DNA from: Azospirillum brasilense
GTDB lineage: Bacteria; Pseudomonadota; Alphaproteobacteria; Azospirillales; Azospirillaceae
Assembly: GCF_001315015.1 (NCBI RefSeq)
Contig: NZ_CP012918.1
Location: 124,001-188,000, forward strand
Direction: 5' to 3'
Length of the DNA: 64,000 nt
Under the pieces are notes generated by a model that saw nothing but the letters and a program-made list of their open reading frames with translations, did no database searches and was not told the DNA's origin. This document shows positions 51,320 to 60,401 of the stretch, one piece after another (position 1 is the stretch's first letter; every line of letters starts with the position of its first letter). The position numbers were made by a program, and so were the translations under genes.

Positions 51320-53695
51320 ATGTCCATCAAACTGAAAATCCTGCTGCCAGTGGGCCTGCTGGGCGCGTTGCTGATCATAGCGAGCGCCTATCGAGCCATG
51401 GTGTCGTGGGAAGCTCTCACCGTGGCGCGGCATGCGGCTTCGGTAAACGTCACCGCCGACAGGCTGTACATCGCCGCCGCCGCCTGGGCGGTCGAACGTG
51501 GCTCCACCGCCGTAGCGCTCGGCGATCCACAGCGCCCGAACCCCGTCATTCGCGCCAAGCGTCTGGAGGGGAACCAGGCTTTCGAAGAGGCGATCGGCGC
51601 CATCGACCGGTTGCCGCGCACCCCTCGAATCGACGTCGCCGTCAAGCAACTGGCCCGGACCGGGCGTCTCGCCGACGAGGCTCGCACCGAGGTCGATGCC
51701 GCGCTACGAAACGGCTTGGCCTCGGAGGGGCTTAGGCAGACGTGGATTCCCACCGTTACGGCTCTCATCATGGCCGGCCAGGATCTTCGGGCGGCGTTGG
51801 AAGTCACGGTGTCCACGGGCGTCGTGGCCCCCGTGGTCCAGGCTTTCGAGCTGAAGGCCGCGCTCTGGCGGGCGGCTGAATTCGCCGGACGCGAGCGCGC
51901 CACTCTGGCGGCGGTCATCTCCGGCGGAAAGCCGCTGAGCCTTAGGGAATTGGAGGTCGTACTCACGGCCCGCGGCGAGGTCGAAGGCTCGCTCGCCAGA
52001 GTCGCCGAGGCGAAGGACGCCTTCGGCCCGGCCTTCGCCGACGCCTACGGCGCGATCATGCGCGTGTATCTCGACAAGATCGACCCGCTCCGCATGGCGG
52101 TATTCCAGTCCAGCGGCACCGCGCAGCCATACACGGTGACGGGCGACGATTGGTTCGCCGCGGCGACCCACGGGATCGACACCATCTTTGCGGCGCAGCG
52201 CGCGGCCTCCGCGGCGGCGAAAGTGGTTCTCGATGGCACCGTCGAGACGGCGTTCAATAGTGTTCTGCTCAGCATCGCCACACTCGCGGCGGTGCTGCTG
52301 GCGACCACGATGGCCGGATGGACGGCCGCCGCCGGCGTGGCCCGGCCGTTGCGGGCAATGACGGAAAGCATGCGGGCGCTGGCGGATGGGCGCCTGGACA
52401 CCGAAATCGTCGGAGGAGACCGGCACGACGAAGTCGGCGACATGGCCGCCGCCATGGACGTGTTCAAGGCCCAGGCAATCGAGAACGCCCACCTGCGCGC
52501 GGAGCAGGAGCGCGAGAGGGCCGCCTCCGAAGCGGCGAAGATCGCGGCGTTGCACAGGATGGCCGAGACGGTGGAGCGGGAGACGAGGGTCGCCGTCGAT
52601 AGCGTGGCTGAGCGGACGCACCGGATGGATGCCAACGCACAGGCAATGGCGGATTCGGCGGGACGCATGTCATCGAATTCCCAGGCCGTCGCCACGGCCG
52701 CCGCGCAGGCATTGACCAACGCGCAGACAGTGGCCGCCGCCACGGAAGAACTCACCGGTGCGATCCGGGAAATCGGCGCCCAGGTTTCGCACGCGACCGA
52801 GGTCACCAAGCGCGCGGTCGAAAAGGGACGCAGCACGCAAAACACCATCAGCTCCCTGTCCGAGGCGGTGGCGAAGATCGGGGACGTCAGCAAGCTCATT
52901 TCCGACATCGCCTCGCAGACGAACCTGTTGGCGCTGAACGCGACCATCGAAGCGGCGCGCGCGGGAGAAGCGGGCAAGGGATTCGCCGTGGTGGCGAACG
53001 AGGTGAAACACTTGGCCAATCAGACCGCCAAGGCAACCGAGGACATCGCGGCGCAGATCGCCGCCGTCCAGTCGGTCACACAGGACGCGGTTCATGCGGT
53101 GCAGGACATTGGAGGCACCGTCCTGGAAATCGAGGCGGTCTCCGGGGCGGTCGCGGCGGCGATGGAAGAGCAGAGCGCAGCCACGTCGGAGATCAGCCGG
53201 AACGTCGTCGAAACCACGGTCGCGGCACAGGATGTCTCGTGCAAGATCGCTGAGGTCTCGGACGAGGTGCGGGCGACTGGAAGCCGTGCCGGCGACGTGC
53301 GGAACGTCGCGAGCGATGTGGCGCTGAGCATCGAAGAACTGCGCAACGTGCTGGTGCGGGTGGTCAGGACGTCCATGAGCGAGGTGGATCGGCGCCACAA
53401 GCCGCGCCATCTCGTTCACGCCCCCTGCCGGGTGGAAATCGAGGGGCACAAGAGCGTGGCTTTGTTGGGTGACATCTCCGAAGGTGGAGCCATGCTGAAG
53501 GGAATCGCGGCTGCGGGCGCTGGCTCTATCGGAATCCTTCGGATCGACGGCATTCCGATGGCCCTGAAGTTCGTCGTCCGGAGCGTCGGAAAGGACGATC
53601 AGGCGCATCTCGCATTCGATCTTGAGCCTGAGCAGCGGGATCGGCTGTCCCAGGCCATCCGTGACCTGCTCCGCTCCAAAGGGGCAGAGGACTGA
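51320..53695 (+). CDS. Methyl-accepting chemoreceptor with C-terminal PilZ domain
   Basis: 791 residues. TM1 about 7-25, large periplasmic sensor (about 28-308, with a nitrate-receptor-like ERGSTAVAL), TM2 about 312-332 and a HAMP domain. The signalling hairpin tip is SQTNLLALNATIEAARAGEA (about 530). The C-terminus is a PilZ domain: RRHKPRHLV and later GDISEGGAML, the c-di-GMP-binding RxxxR and D-x-S-x-x-G motifs. Tlp1 of A. brasilense has the same order of domains. GAGAGA precedes the ATG. It probably steers cells toward usable nitrogen oxides or low oxygen when the Dnr regulon is on. Confidence 0.9.
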   Translation: MSIKLKILLPVGLLGALLIIASAYRAMVSWEALTVARHAASVNVTADRLYIAAAAWAVERGSTAVALGDPQRPNPVIRAKRLEGNQAFEEAIGAIDRLPRTPRIDVAVKQLARTGRLADEARTEVDAALRNGLASEGLRQTWIPTVTALIMAGQDLRAALEVTVSTGVVAPVVQAFELKAALWRAAEFAGRERATLAAVISGGKPLSLRELEVVLTARGEVEGSLARVAEAKDAFGPAFADAYGAIMRVYLDKIDPLRMAVFQSSGTAQPYTVTGDDWFAAATHGIDTIFAAQRAASAAAKVVLDGTVETAFNSVLLSIATLAAVLLATTMAGWTAAAGVARPLRAMTESMRALADGRLDTEIVGGDRHDEVGDMAAAMDVFKAQAIENAHLRAEQERERAASEAAKIAALHRMAETVERETRVAVDSVAERTHRMDANAQAMADSAGRMSSNSQAVATAAAQALTNAQTVAAATEELTGAIREIGAQVSHATEVTKRAVEKGRSTQNTISSLSEAVAKIGDVSKLISDIASQTNLLALNATIEAARAGEAGKGFAVVANEVKHLANQTAKATEDIAAQIAAVQSVTQDAVHAVQDIGGTVLEIEAVSGAVAAAMEEQSAATSEISRNVVETTVAAQDVSCKIAEVSDEVRATGSRAGDVRNVASDVALSIEELRNVLVRVVRTSMSEVDRRHKPRHLVHAPCRVEIEGHKSVALLGDISEGGAMLKGIAAAGAGSIGILRIDGIPMALKFVVRSVGKDDQAHLAFDLEPEQRDRLSQAIRDLLRSKGAED

Positions 53696-53705
53696 CTTCC
53701 GCGCT

Positions 53706-54273
53706 CGGTTCTGTTGCAGCGTTTGCGTCCGGGAGGCGATCGGTTAAAACCCAGCCCTTTTCGGCGGCTGAGGTGATCCTGTGGGCGGTGCGTTGGTACC
53801 TGCAATTCCCGATCAGCGACCGTGATCTCGAGCAGATGCCGGCCGACCGCGGCGTGACCGTCGATCACACGACCCTCGAGCGCTGGGTCGAGGCTTATGC
53901 GCCGGACCTAGACCAGCGCCTACGCCCGCATCTGCGCATGACCACGGGCTCCCGGCGCGTGTATGAGACCTACGTGAAGGTGAAGGGCCGGTGGGTGTGC
54001 CTGTACCGCGCTGTCGATGCGCGGGGACAGATGATCGACTTCCTGCTCCGCGCCAGGCGCGATGCCGCCGTTGCCCGACGCTTCCTCCGCAAGGCGCGGA
54101 AGCAGGCGCATACGGTCAACCCGCGCACCCTTACGGTTGACAAGAACGCCGCCTACCCGAGTGCGAGCAAGACGATGATGAAGAACGGCGAGCTATGGCG
54201 GTTCACCAAGCTGCGACAAGTCAAGTACCTCAATAACATTGTTGAACAGGATCACCGTGACGGAACCGTGTGA
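53706..54273 (+). pseudogene. IS6-family transposase, C-terminus missing
   Basis: Starts at the element end GGTTCTGTTGCAGCGTTTG (53706). Codes VILWAVRWYLQFPISDRDLE, YETYVKVKGRWVCLYRAVDA, HTVNPRTLTVDKNAAYPSAS, LRQVKYLNNIVEQDHR, then leaves the family at DGTV and stops. The last about 50 residues, seen in the fragment at 12381, are gone. The first Asp appears as YETYV (Glu instead of Asp), another sign of decay. Confidence 0.82.
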
Positions 54274-54404
54274 AGTCCCTCAAGGCAGGCATGAAGGAAG
54301 GACGCCGGCGAGCAGCCGAGGTCGCTGACATAAAGACATTTTTACTAGCAGGGGGCTGGCGCGGATTCCTATCCTTCCGTACGGGATAGCAACCCCGCCC
54401 TTTT
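54274..54404. other. Short gap after the IS6 fragment
   Basis: 130 bp. An open plus-strand stretch (VKSLKAGMKEGRRRAAEVAD ... RGFLSFRTG, stop 54390) lies here without a start; I do not recognise it and it may be the tail of a lost gene. Confidence 0.25.
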
Positions 54405-54437
54405 CCTCTCCCACCAGATGCGGGAGAGGGATTTTTT
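54405..54437 (+). terminator. Hairpin terminator with T-tract
   Basis: CCTCTCCC-accagatgc-GGGAGAGG followed by GATTTTTT on the plus strand, a rho-independent terminator pattern at the convergent end of hemA. Confidence 0.7.
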
Positions 54438-54453
54438 AACGGAAAACAGGCAT

Positions 54454-55668
54454 TTACGCCGCCAGACGCAGGTCCAGGCGGCTCCACACGTCGAGCAGGG
54501 CGTCGACGAGCCGCGCCATCTCGGCGTCGCTGTGCAGCGGGGTGGGGGTGAAGCGCAGACGCTCGCCGCCGCGCGGCACGGTCGGGTAGTTGATCGGCTG
54601 GACGTAGATGTCGTGCCGTTCCATCAGCTCGTCCGAGGCGCGCTTGCAGCGGTGGGCGTCGCCGACCATCACCGGGACGATGTGGCTGGCCGACGGCATC
54701 ACCGGCAGGCCGGCCTCGGCCATCAGGCGCTTCAGCGTCGCCGCGCGCTCCTGGTGCTGGTCGCGCTCCGTCTGGCTCTGCTTCAGATAGCGGATGCTGG
54801 CCAGCGCCCCGGCGGCCAGGACCGGCGACAGGGAGGTGGAGAAGATGAAGCCGGCGGCGAAGCTGCGGATGCAGTCGACCAGCGCGGTGGAGCCGGTGAT
54901 GTAGCCGCCCTGGACGCCGAAGGCCTTGCCCAGCGTGCCCTCGATGATGGTCAGCCGGTCCATGGCGCCGTCGCGCTCCGCCACGCCGCCGCCGCGCGGG
55001 CCGTACATGCCGACCGCGTGCACCTCGTCCAGATAGGTCATGGCGCCGTGCTTGTCGGCGACGTCGCACAGGTCATGGATCGGGGCGACGTCGCCGTCCA
55101 TGGAATAGACGCTCTCGAAAGCCACGACCTTCGGGCGGTCCGGGGCGATCTGCGACAGCAGCTCGTCCAGATGCTTGGGGTCGTTGTGGCGGAAGATGTG
55201 CTTCTCGGCGCCGCTGTTGCGGATGCCGGTGATCATCGAATTGTGGTTCAGCGCGTCGGACAGGATCACGCAGTTCGGCAGCAGCTTGCCCAGCGTCCCC
55301 AGCGTCGCGTCGTTGGACACGTAGCCGGAGGTGAACAGCAGAGCCGCCTCCTTCCGGTGGAGGTCGGCCAGCTCGCGCTCCAGCAGCACGTGGTAGATGT
55401 TGGTGCCGGAGATGTTGCGCGTGCCGCCGGCGCCCGCACCCACGCCGTCGATGGCGTCGTGCATCGCCTTCAGGACGACCGGATTCTGGCCCATGCCCAG
55501 ATAGTCGTTGGAGCACCACACCGTGACCTCCCGCTCCTTCCCGGCGGCGTCGCGGAAGGTGGCTTTCGGAAAGTTCCCCGCTTGCCGTTCGAGGTTGGCG
55601 AACACCCGGTAGCGGCCATCCTGCTTCAGGCTGACGATCTGGGTGCGGAAAAAACTCTCGTAATCCAT
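54454..55668 (-). CDS. hemA: 5-Aminolevulinate synthase
   Basis: PLP enzyme joining glycine and succinyl-CoA, the first step of tetrapyrrole synthesis in alphaproteobacteria. 404 residues. Family blocks: CSNDYLGMGQNPVVLKAMHD, GGTRNISGTNIYHVLLEREL, VAFESVYSMDGDVAPIHDLC, YLDEVHAVGMYGPRGGGVAE, and the PLP-binding Lys in EGTLGKAFGVQGGYI. It has an FNR-type box upstream, so it supplies extra precursor for heme c and heme d1. Another copy for housekeeping is expected on the chromosome. Confidence 0.95.
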   Translation of the reverse strand: MDYESFFRTQIVSLKQDGRYRVFANLERQAGNFPKATFRDAAGKEREVTVWCSNDYLGMGQNPVVLKAMHDAIDGVGAGAGGTRNISGTNIYHVLLERELADLHRKEAALLFTSGYVSNDATLGTLGKLLPNCVILSDALNHNSMITGIRNSGAEKHIFRHNDPKHLDELLSQIAPDRPKVVAFESVYSMDGDVAPIHDLCDVADKHGAMTYLDEVHAVGMYGPRGGGVAERDGAMDRLTIIEGTLGKAFGVQGGYITGSTALVDCIRSFAAGFIFSTSLSPVLAAGALASIRYLKQSQTERDQHQERAATLKRLMAEAGLPVMPSASHIVPVMVGDAHRCKRASDELMERHDIYVQPINYPTVPRGGERLRFTPTPLHSDAEMARLVDALLDVWSRLDLRLAA

Positions 55669-55783
55669 CGCGCGTTTCCGTTTACGGTGATCCGGGATTG
55701 GAGGCGGTCGGACGGCCAGGATCGGCCGCCGGCTATGGCTCAACGGGAGGATGAAAGGATTGCCGCTGACATGTTACCCGGCA

Positions 55784-55797
55784 TTGACCGATATCAA
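55784..55797. promoter_or_regulatory. FNR/Dnr-type box of hemA
   Basis: TTGACCGATATCAA, 116 bp before hemA (minus direction). Confidence 0.78.
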
Positions 55798-55852
55798 GGG
55801 GGCAATCGGACAGACAGCTTTCCTGTCCTGCGTCGGCGAACATAACCGACAA

Positions 55853-56374
55853 TCAGGATGGAGTGTCTTCCAGTGCGCGGAAGGCGGCAGCAAGGCGAGC
55901 ATCCTCATCGGCGTCTACCAATGAAGCAATGGCAGCAAGCAGGCCCATCTCCTCTTTTTGGATATGGCTGGCTTCACGCTCGATGAGTTCTTCTGCTCGT
56001 TCACGGAGCTGCCTCCACCCACAGTCCGACATCGTCGAAGCAGCCAAGGCTTCGCCCATCAGTCGGGCGACGTCCTCAGCGACTGGCAAGATGGCACGGT
56101 GCTCGGCTTTCAGAAGATTGGTCATGCAGGATTGGCCCAAGTCCACCAGACGCGGGAAAAGATGCTCTTCCTCGAACCCAAAGTGCCGTCCCATTTCACG
56201 CTCAAGTATCGAGCGCGTGTCAGAAAAAATCGCGCGGATATTGGGACTGGCCAGATCGGGGACCTTCTTGATGCTGTGCTGCGACAGCAGAGTATCCAAT
56301 CTCCGAAGCATTTCGATCGTTGCCATGTGGTCGTCGTGCAGAAGTTGACCGGTTTGCGATGCTAAGTGGAGCAT
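55853..56374 (-). CDS. Hemerythrin HHE-domain protein
   Basis: 173 residues, helical. Diiron ligands visible: HDDH in TGQLLHDDHMATIEM, H and E in GRHFGFEEEHLFPRL, His in LKAEHRAILPVAE and H..E in REASHIQKEEMGLLA. Cytoplasmic O2/NO-binding or iron-repair role, common in denitrification clusters. Lies between hemA and the polytopic membrane protein, minus strand. No FNR box of its own was seen. Confidence 0.85.
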   Translation of the reverse strand: MLHLASQTGQLLHDDHMATIEMLRRLDTLLSQHSIKKVPDLASPNIRAIFSDTRSILEREMGRHFGFEEEHLFPRLVDLGQSCMTNLLKAEHRAILPVAEDVARLMGEALAASTMSDCGWRQLRERAEELIEREASHIQKEEMGLLAAIASLVDADEDARLAAAFRALEDTPS

Positions 56375-56418
56375 GATTGCGGTTGTCTCTGTCTATATTG
56401 GAGAGAAGAGAGTGGGAT

Positions 56419-57696
56419 CTATTCCCCCTGCCGGCAGGCGCCGGCGCGGTGAAACAGAATGACGGCGAAGAAACCGAAAGCGATGGCGGCGATCAGGCCC
56501 CCACCGGCAGCCAAACGAACCAACACCTCACTTCCGAGCACGGTCGCCGACGCCAGCAGGGCGACCGCGCTCAGATGCGACATGGCATGGACCTTCAACG
56601 GCGTTTCGGCCGTCAGCGCCGAGACCAAAGGAACGCGGGCGCCGGGTACGCTGAGGTGAGCCTGCGCCAAGGTTGGCATGATGCGCTGAAGGAAGCCGAA
56701 CAGTGTGGTCAACAGCCACCCCGGCACCAACAACACGCCAAGCAGGGCTGGCGGCAGCGGCGCTCCGAGGCTCAACGCCAGAGCCAAAACCAGGGAGGCG
56801 ATCAGGAATCCCCAGCCTACGCGGATCAGGACAAAAGACGTTCCCAGCCTGCGCCGCATCCGCCGCTTCAGCACCCCGGCCATGGCGTGGACGTGGAGGA
56901 GGCCCGCCGCCAATCCCACAATGGCGGCAAGCGGCAATGCGAAGCGCACGCCGGCGACGCCGCCCGCCAACACAAGCATCAAGCCGGACGCCGCCAAGCC
57001 CAGGACCCAGCGGCCGAGACGGACATCGGGAGCGTGCGCCAGCGCCAGCATCGGCACCAGAATGGTGCTGAAGCCCATTACCAACATGCCCATGAAGCCG
57101 TATCCGGCCAAAGCCATGTGAACCATGGCGACAGAGGGGTGATTGGGGAGGAGGCCGTGATCGAAATCGGACAGTAGGACGAGGCCCAACAGCACCACCG
57201 CCACCAGCGACACCAGGGCGAGCTGCACGTGGCGGCGCACCAACGGCATATCAGCGGTTCCCCGAAGGTTGTCCACCGTCAGAGCGACGAACACGGCGAG
57301 GCCGCTGCTCAGCAGGACTGCTCCGGCGTGCGTCAGGGTGCGCTCGCCCACAGTCAGACCGCTGGCAAACAGCGCCACACCCGGCACGAACAACCAGAAA
57401 CTGGCTTGCGACCATCTCACAGAGCGCACCGGGCGGGCCGTGGCCATCGGCAGCAACTGGTAAGCGGCACCGAGCGCCGTGGTTGCCAGGACACCCAGCG
57501 TCAGCAGATGCAGGGCGGCCAGAACCGGCCCCTTGCCGCCGAGATATCCGGTCACCGGATCGTCGCCGAGCGCCAATGCCAGCCAGGCGGCCGCATTGAA
57601 GAGAATCGCTGATCCGAAGAAGCGAAACGGCACGGAGGGCGGCAGCAGACGATCCGGCGCCCCGGCGGCCATGGTGGGAGAAAAAGACATCGGCAT
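56419..57696 (-). CDS. Polytopic membrane protein, heme-copper oxidase subunit I-like
   Basis: 425 residues, about 12 helices. His-containing helices recall NorB/CcoN: LAALHLLTLGVLATTALGAA, NHPSVAMVHMALAGYGFMGM, AAGLLHVHAMAGVLKRR and KVHAMSHLSAVALLAS, but the full set of metal ligands of an oxidase is not evident. NnrS, the other multi-His protein of such clusters, is an alternative though its usual motifs were not found. I used the ATG at 57696 with AGGA before it; longer starts exist to 57720. FNR-type box 78 bp upstream. Probable role: NO tolerance or heme-copper assembly. Confidence 0.6.
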   Translation of the reverse strand: MPMSFSPTMAAGAPDRLLPPSVPFRFFGSAILFNAAAWLALALGDDPVTGYLGGKGPVLAALHLLTLGVLATTALGAAYQLLPMATARPVRSVRWSQASFWLFVPGVALFASGLTVGERTLTHAGAVLLSSGLAVFVALTVDNLRGTADMPLVRRHVQLALVSLVAVVLLGLVLLSDFDHGLLPNHPSVAMVHMALAGYGFMGMLVMGFSTILVPMLALAHAPDVRLGRWVLGLAASGLMLVLAGGVAGVRFALPLAAIVGLAAGLLHVHAMAGVLKRRMRRRLGTSFVLIRVGWGFLIASLVLALALSLGAPLPPALLGVLLVPGWLLTTLFGFLQRIMPTLAQAHLSVPGARVPLVSALTAETPLKVHAMSHLSAVALLASATVLGSEVLVRLAAGGGLIAAIAFGFFAVILFHRAGACRQGE

Positions 57697-57773
57697 GGTC
57701 CTGATCCCGGAAATCCGCATGGCAACGGATGCGCTCGTTATCCCGGATCATCGTCGATGCCGCGCAAAACCCC

Positions 57774-57787
57774 TTGACGATCATCAA
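57774..57787. promoter_or_regulatory. FNR/Dnr-type box of the polytopic protein
   Basis: TTGACGATCATCAA, between the DUF2249 gene and the polytopic gene, 78 bp before the latter. Confidence 0.8.
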
Positions 57788-57812
57788 GAGTGCCGACGCT
57801 TGCTGCAAATTT

Positions 57813-58046
57813 TCAATCGTTCGATAAAGGGAAAAGGCGCAGGCGCTTCTCTTCCGTCTCCGCATCGAGCCTTTCCCACGTCCAGCCGCGCTCGGCCAAT
57901 TCCGGATACAGCAACAGCGGGTCGCGCTTTAGCCGCACGTCGAACGGCTCCCCGTTCCCGGAATCGATACGCTCCAGGATACGGAGAAGAGGCTCCGGTG
58001 GCTGCAGGTCGCGAAGATCGAGCGTGACACAATCGGAAGGAGGCAT
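57813..58046 (-). CDS. DUF2249-domain protein
   Basis: 77 residues. TLDLRDLQPPEPLLRILERI followed by RLKRDPLLLYPELAERGWTW is the DUF2249 pattern (Asp-Arg-Pro/hydrophobic core), a small domain often found with hemerythrins and NO-detoxifying proteins. Function unknown. Minus strand, upstream of the FNR box, so it may belong to the norCB transcript. Confidence 0.72.
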   Translation of the reverse strand: MPPSDCVTLDLRDLQPPEPLLRILERIDSGNGEPFDVRLKRDPLLLYPELAERGWTWERLDAETEEKRLRLFPLSND

Positions 58047-58251
58047 GATGACCGGTTCAAAGATGCTGGTATTGTTGGGAAGTTCGCCGGCCGCCGGGTT
58101 TCACGTTCCGACGTGCCTTCCGCAGCCCGACACGACACAGCCATGGCACCGCATCGAAACCCTCCCGCAGAGCCAACCCGCACAGACGGGCGAAGCGACG
58201 GGCGAGAGAGGGCGCAGGGTCTCATGATCGGCGGCAAGATCAGTGACCAGC

Positions 58252-58425
58252 TCATAAGCTCCTGCGACCGCGATGAGGGGAAAGGGCCTGGTGCTCTGCC
58301 GCATCCGGAACGGGAAGACGCTTGTCCTTCCAGCGTTCCAGATGGGTTTCCAGTTCGTTTAGAAGATCAATGAGCCGGTGATGGTCTTCGTGCAGGAGTT
58401 GGCCGGTTCGGCTTTCGGTATGCAT
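58252..58425 (-). pseudogene. Degraded hemerythrin-like gene
   Basis: ATG at 58425: MHTESRTGQLLHEDHHRLID, then LLNELETHLERWKDKRLP. This matches the start of the hemerythrin at 56374 (TGQLLHDDHM). The frame then leaves the family and stops at 58252; in another frame just after comes AYELVTDLAADHETLRPL, which looks like the third-helix region. Frameshift and internal loss make a functional protein unlikely. Confidence 0.6.
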
Positions 58426-58462
58426 GGCGACGCTCACCGGAGAGGAGAGGGTTTGACGTGTT

Positions 58463-59815
58463 TTACTCTGCAGGCTGGACGGCCCCGCGGATCCCCGTGG
58501 TCTTCCGGGCCGCGGGCACCGGACCCAGCAGGGCGTAGAGGTAGAGGACGGCGCCGATGAACACCGCGGCACCGGCGGCCAGACGCACCCAGTAGAAGGG
58601 GGCGATCTCCGCCTGGACGGTCATGTAGTCCATGCCCATCACGCGCTGGAGGTGGACCTGCACGACCCCGGCGAAGGTCAGGGCGAAGGTCATCACCGCC
58701 ATGCCGCCGGTCATCAGCCAGAAGCTGGCCTTGTTGAGGGTCTGGTGGTAGGGCGCGACGCCGCGCAGATGCGGCATGGCGTAGCTGAAGATGGCGAGGT
58801 TGATCATCACATAGGCGCCGAAGAAGGCGAGATGCCCGTGCGCCGCCGTCACCTGCGTGCCGTGGGTGTAGTAGTTGACCCAGGACAGCGTGTGCAGGAA
58901 GCCCCAGACGCCCGCCCCGAAGAAGGCCGTCACCGCGCAGCCGACCGACCACAGCAGGGCGGCCTTGTTCGGGTGATCGCGCCCGCCCTTCAGCACCATC
59001 TTCACCGCGAAGACGACCATGAAGAAGAAGGGGGCGACCTCCAGCGTCGAGAACAGCGAACCGATCCACTGCCAGTAGCCCGGCGTGCCGATCCAATAGT
59101 AATGGTGACCGGTGCCCAGCAGGCCGGAGAAGAGGGCCAGCCCGACGATGGCGTAGAGCCACTTCTCGACGATCTCGCGGTCGACGCCGGTCATCTTGAT
59201 CATCAGGAAGGCGAGGATCGAGGCCATCACCAGCTCCCACACGCCCTCGACCCAGAGATGGACGACGTACCACCAGTACATCTTGTCCAGCGCGAGGTTG
59301 GTCGGGTTGTAGAAGGAGAACAGGAAGAACAGAGCGATGCCCCACAGCCCCATCACCAGGATGTTGGTGATGACCGTGCGCCGGCCCTTCAGCACCGTCA
59401 TGGAGATGTTGTAGAGGAACATCAGCGCGACGACGACGATCGCGACCTTGATCCACGTCGGCTGCTCCAGGAACTCCCGCCCCTCGTGGATGCGGAAGAC
59501 GTAGCCGACGACGGCGGCCAGCGCGCCGAACATGAACAGGCCGAACTGGATGTAGGCCAGCTTCGGGCTGTGCAGCTCGCGCTCCGCCTCTTCCGGGATC
59601 AGGTAGTAGGCGGCGCCGAAGAAGCCCATCAGAAGCCACACGATCAGCGCGTTCGTGTGGATCATCCGCAGGATGTTGAAGGGAAGCAGTTCCGACAGGA
59701 CGTTGGGCAGCACATAGACCGTGCCGGCCAGCAGGCCGACCAGGAGCTGAACGCCGAACAGGGCCAGCGCACCGTAGAAGTAGGGCAGCGCGACCTTTTG
59801 GGATTCGTATTTCAT
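58463..59815 (-). CDS. norB: Nitric oxide reductase large subunit NorB
   Basis: cNOR catalytic subunit, reduces 2 NO to N2O in the cytoplasmic membrane. 450 residues, about 12 helices. Heme b / FeB His ligands in RMIHTNALIVWLLMGFFGAA, WWYVVHLWVEGVWELVM, GTGHHYYWIGTPGYWQWIGS and AHGHLAFFGAYVMINLAIFS; conserved Glu in VEGVWE. C-terminus normal. It follows norC by 16 bp. norQ and norD, the usual maturation genes, do not follow. Confidence 0.96.
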   Translation of the reverse strand: MKYESQKVALPYFYGALALFGVQLLVGLLAGTVYVLPNVLSELLPFNILRMIHTNALIVWLLMGFFGAAYYLIPEEAERELHSPKLAYIQFGLFMFGALAAVVGYVFRIHEGREFLEQPTWIKVAIVVVALMFLYNISMTVLKGRRTVITNILVMGLWGIALFFLFSFYNPTNLALDKMYWWYVVHLWVEGVWELVMASILAFLMIKMTGVDREIVEKWLYAIVGLALFSGLLGTGHHYYWIGTPGYWQWIGSLFSTLEVAPFFFMVVFAVKMVLKGGRDHPNKAALLWSVGCAVTAFFGAGVWGFLHTLSWVNYYTHGTQVTAAHGHLAFFGAYVMINLAIFSYAMPHLRGVAPYHQTLNKASFWLMTGGMAVMTFALTFAGVVQVHLQRVMGMDYMTVQAEIAPFYWVRLAAGAAVFIGAVLYLYALLGPVPAARKTTGIRGAVQPAE

Positions 59816-59831
59816 GGCCTTTCGTCCTTCG

Positions 59832-60284
59832 TCAGCCGGAAATCTTGGGCGGCCAGTTCTGGGTGTTGATGCGGCTGGTCCACTCCAGGAAGGCGGCGAG
59901 GTCGTTGACCTCCTGCTCCGTCAGGTGGAACTGCGGCATCTGGCGGCGGCCCTCGATGCCGCTGGGCTGGGCGGCCATCCAGCCGGCCAACGCGGCGCGC
60001 GCGCCCTCCGGGTCCTTGTCGCCGCCGTAGCGGATCCAGACATTGCCCAACTCCGGCGCGAAATAGGCGCCCTCGCCCAGCAGCGTGTGGCAATTGATGC
60101 AGGAATTCTTCTCCCACACATGCTTGCCGCGGGCGACGCTGTCGGTCAGCCCCTTGCTGTCGGTGCCGGTGTTGACGACGTAGATGTGACTTGCCGCCGT
60201 CAGCGAGACGAAGGCGACGAAGAAGAAGAGCGATCCTCCGTAAAAGATGTTCCGGGCGGCCGCTTTGGTGAAGCGTTCCGTCAT
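59832..60284 (-). CDS. norC: Nitric oxide reductase small subunit NorC
   Basis: 150 residues. One N-terminal membrane anchor (about 12-34), then periplasmic cytochrome c with CINCHTLLGEGAYFAPELGN and the axial Met in RRQMPQFHLTEQEVNDLAAF. Passes electrons from cytochrome c or cupredoxin to NorB. FNR-type box 118 bp upstream. Confidence 0.96.
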   Translation of the reverse strand: MTERFTKAAARNIFYGGSLFFFVAFVSLTAASHIYVVNTGTDSKGLTDSVARGKHVWEKNSCINCHTLLGEGAYFAPELGNVWIRYGGDKDPEGARAALAGWMAAQPSGIEGRRQMPQFHLTEQEVNDLAAFLEWTSRINTQNWPPKISG

Positions 60285-60401
60285 GCGTTCGTCTCTCCTG
60301 GATCGGCCCCGGTCCAGATGACGGATTGTTCCCGTGAGCCTGTGAATCGGCGGTTACGCCGCCATCCGGCACAAAAGGTGACGAGATCGCTCGGGCTATC
60401 C

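Noticed and set aside
54280..54390. Open stretch VKSLKAGMKEGRRRAAEVAD as a gene
   Set aside because: No start, 37 codons, no recognised family; noted only as a possible tail of a lost gene.
56377..57177. Gln/Arg-rich plus-strand frame opposite the polytopic protein
   Set aside because: Typical antisense shadow of a hydrophobic membrane protein gene.
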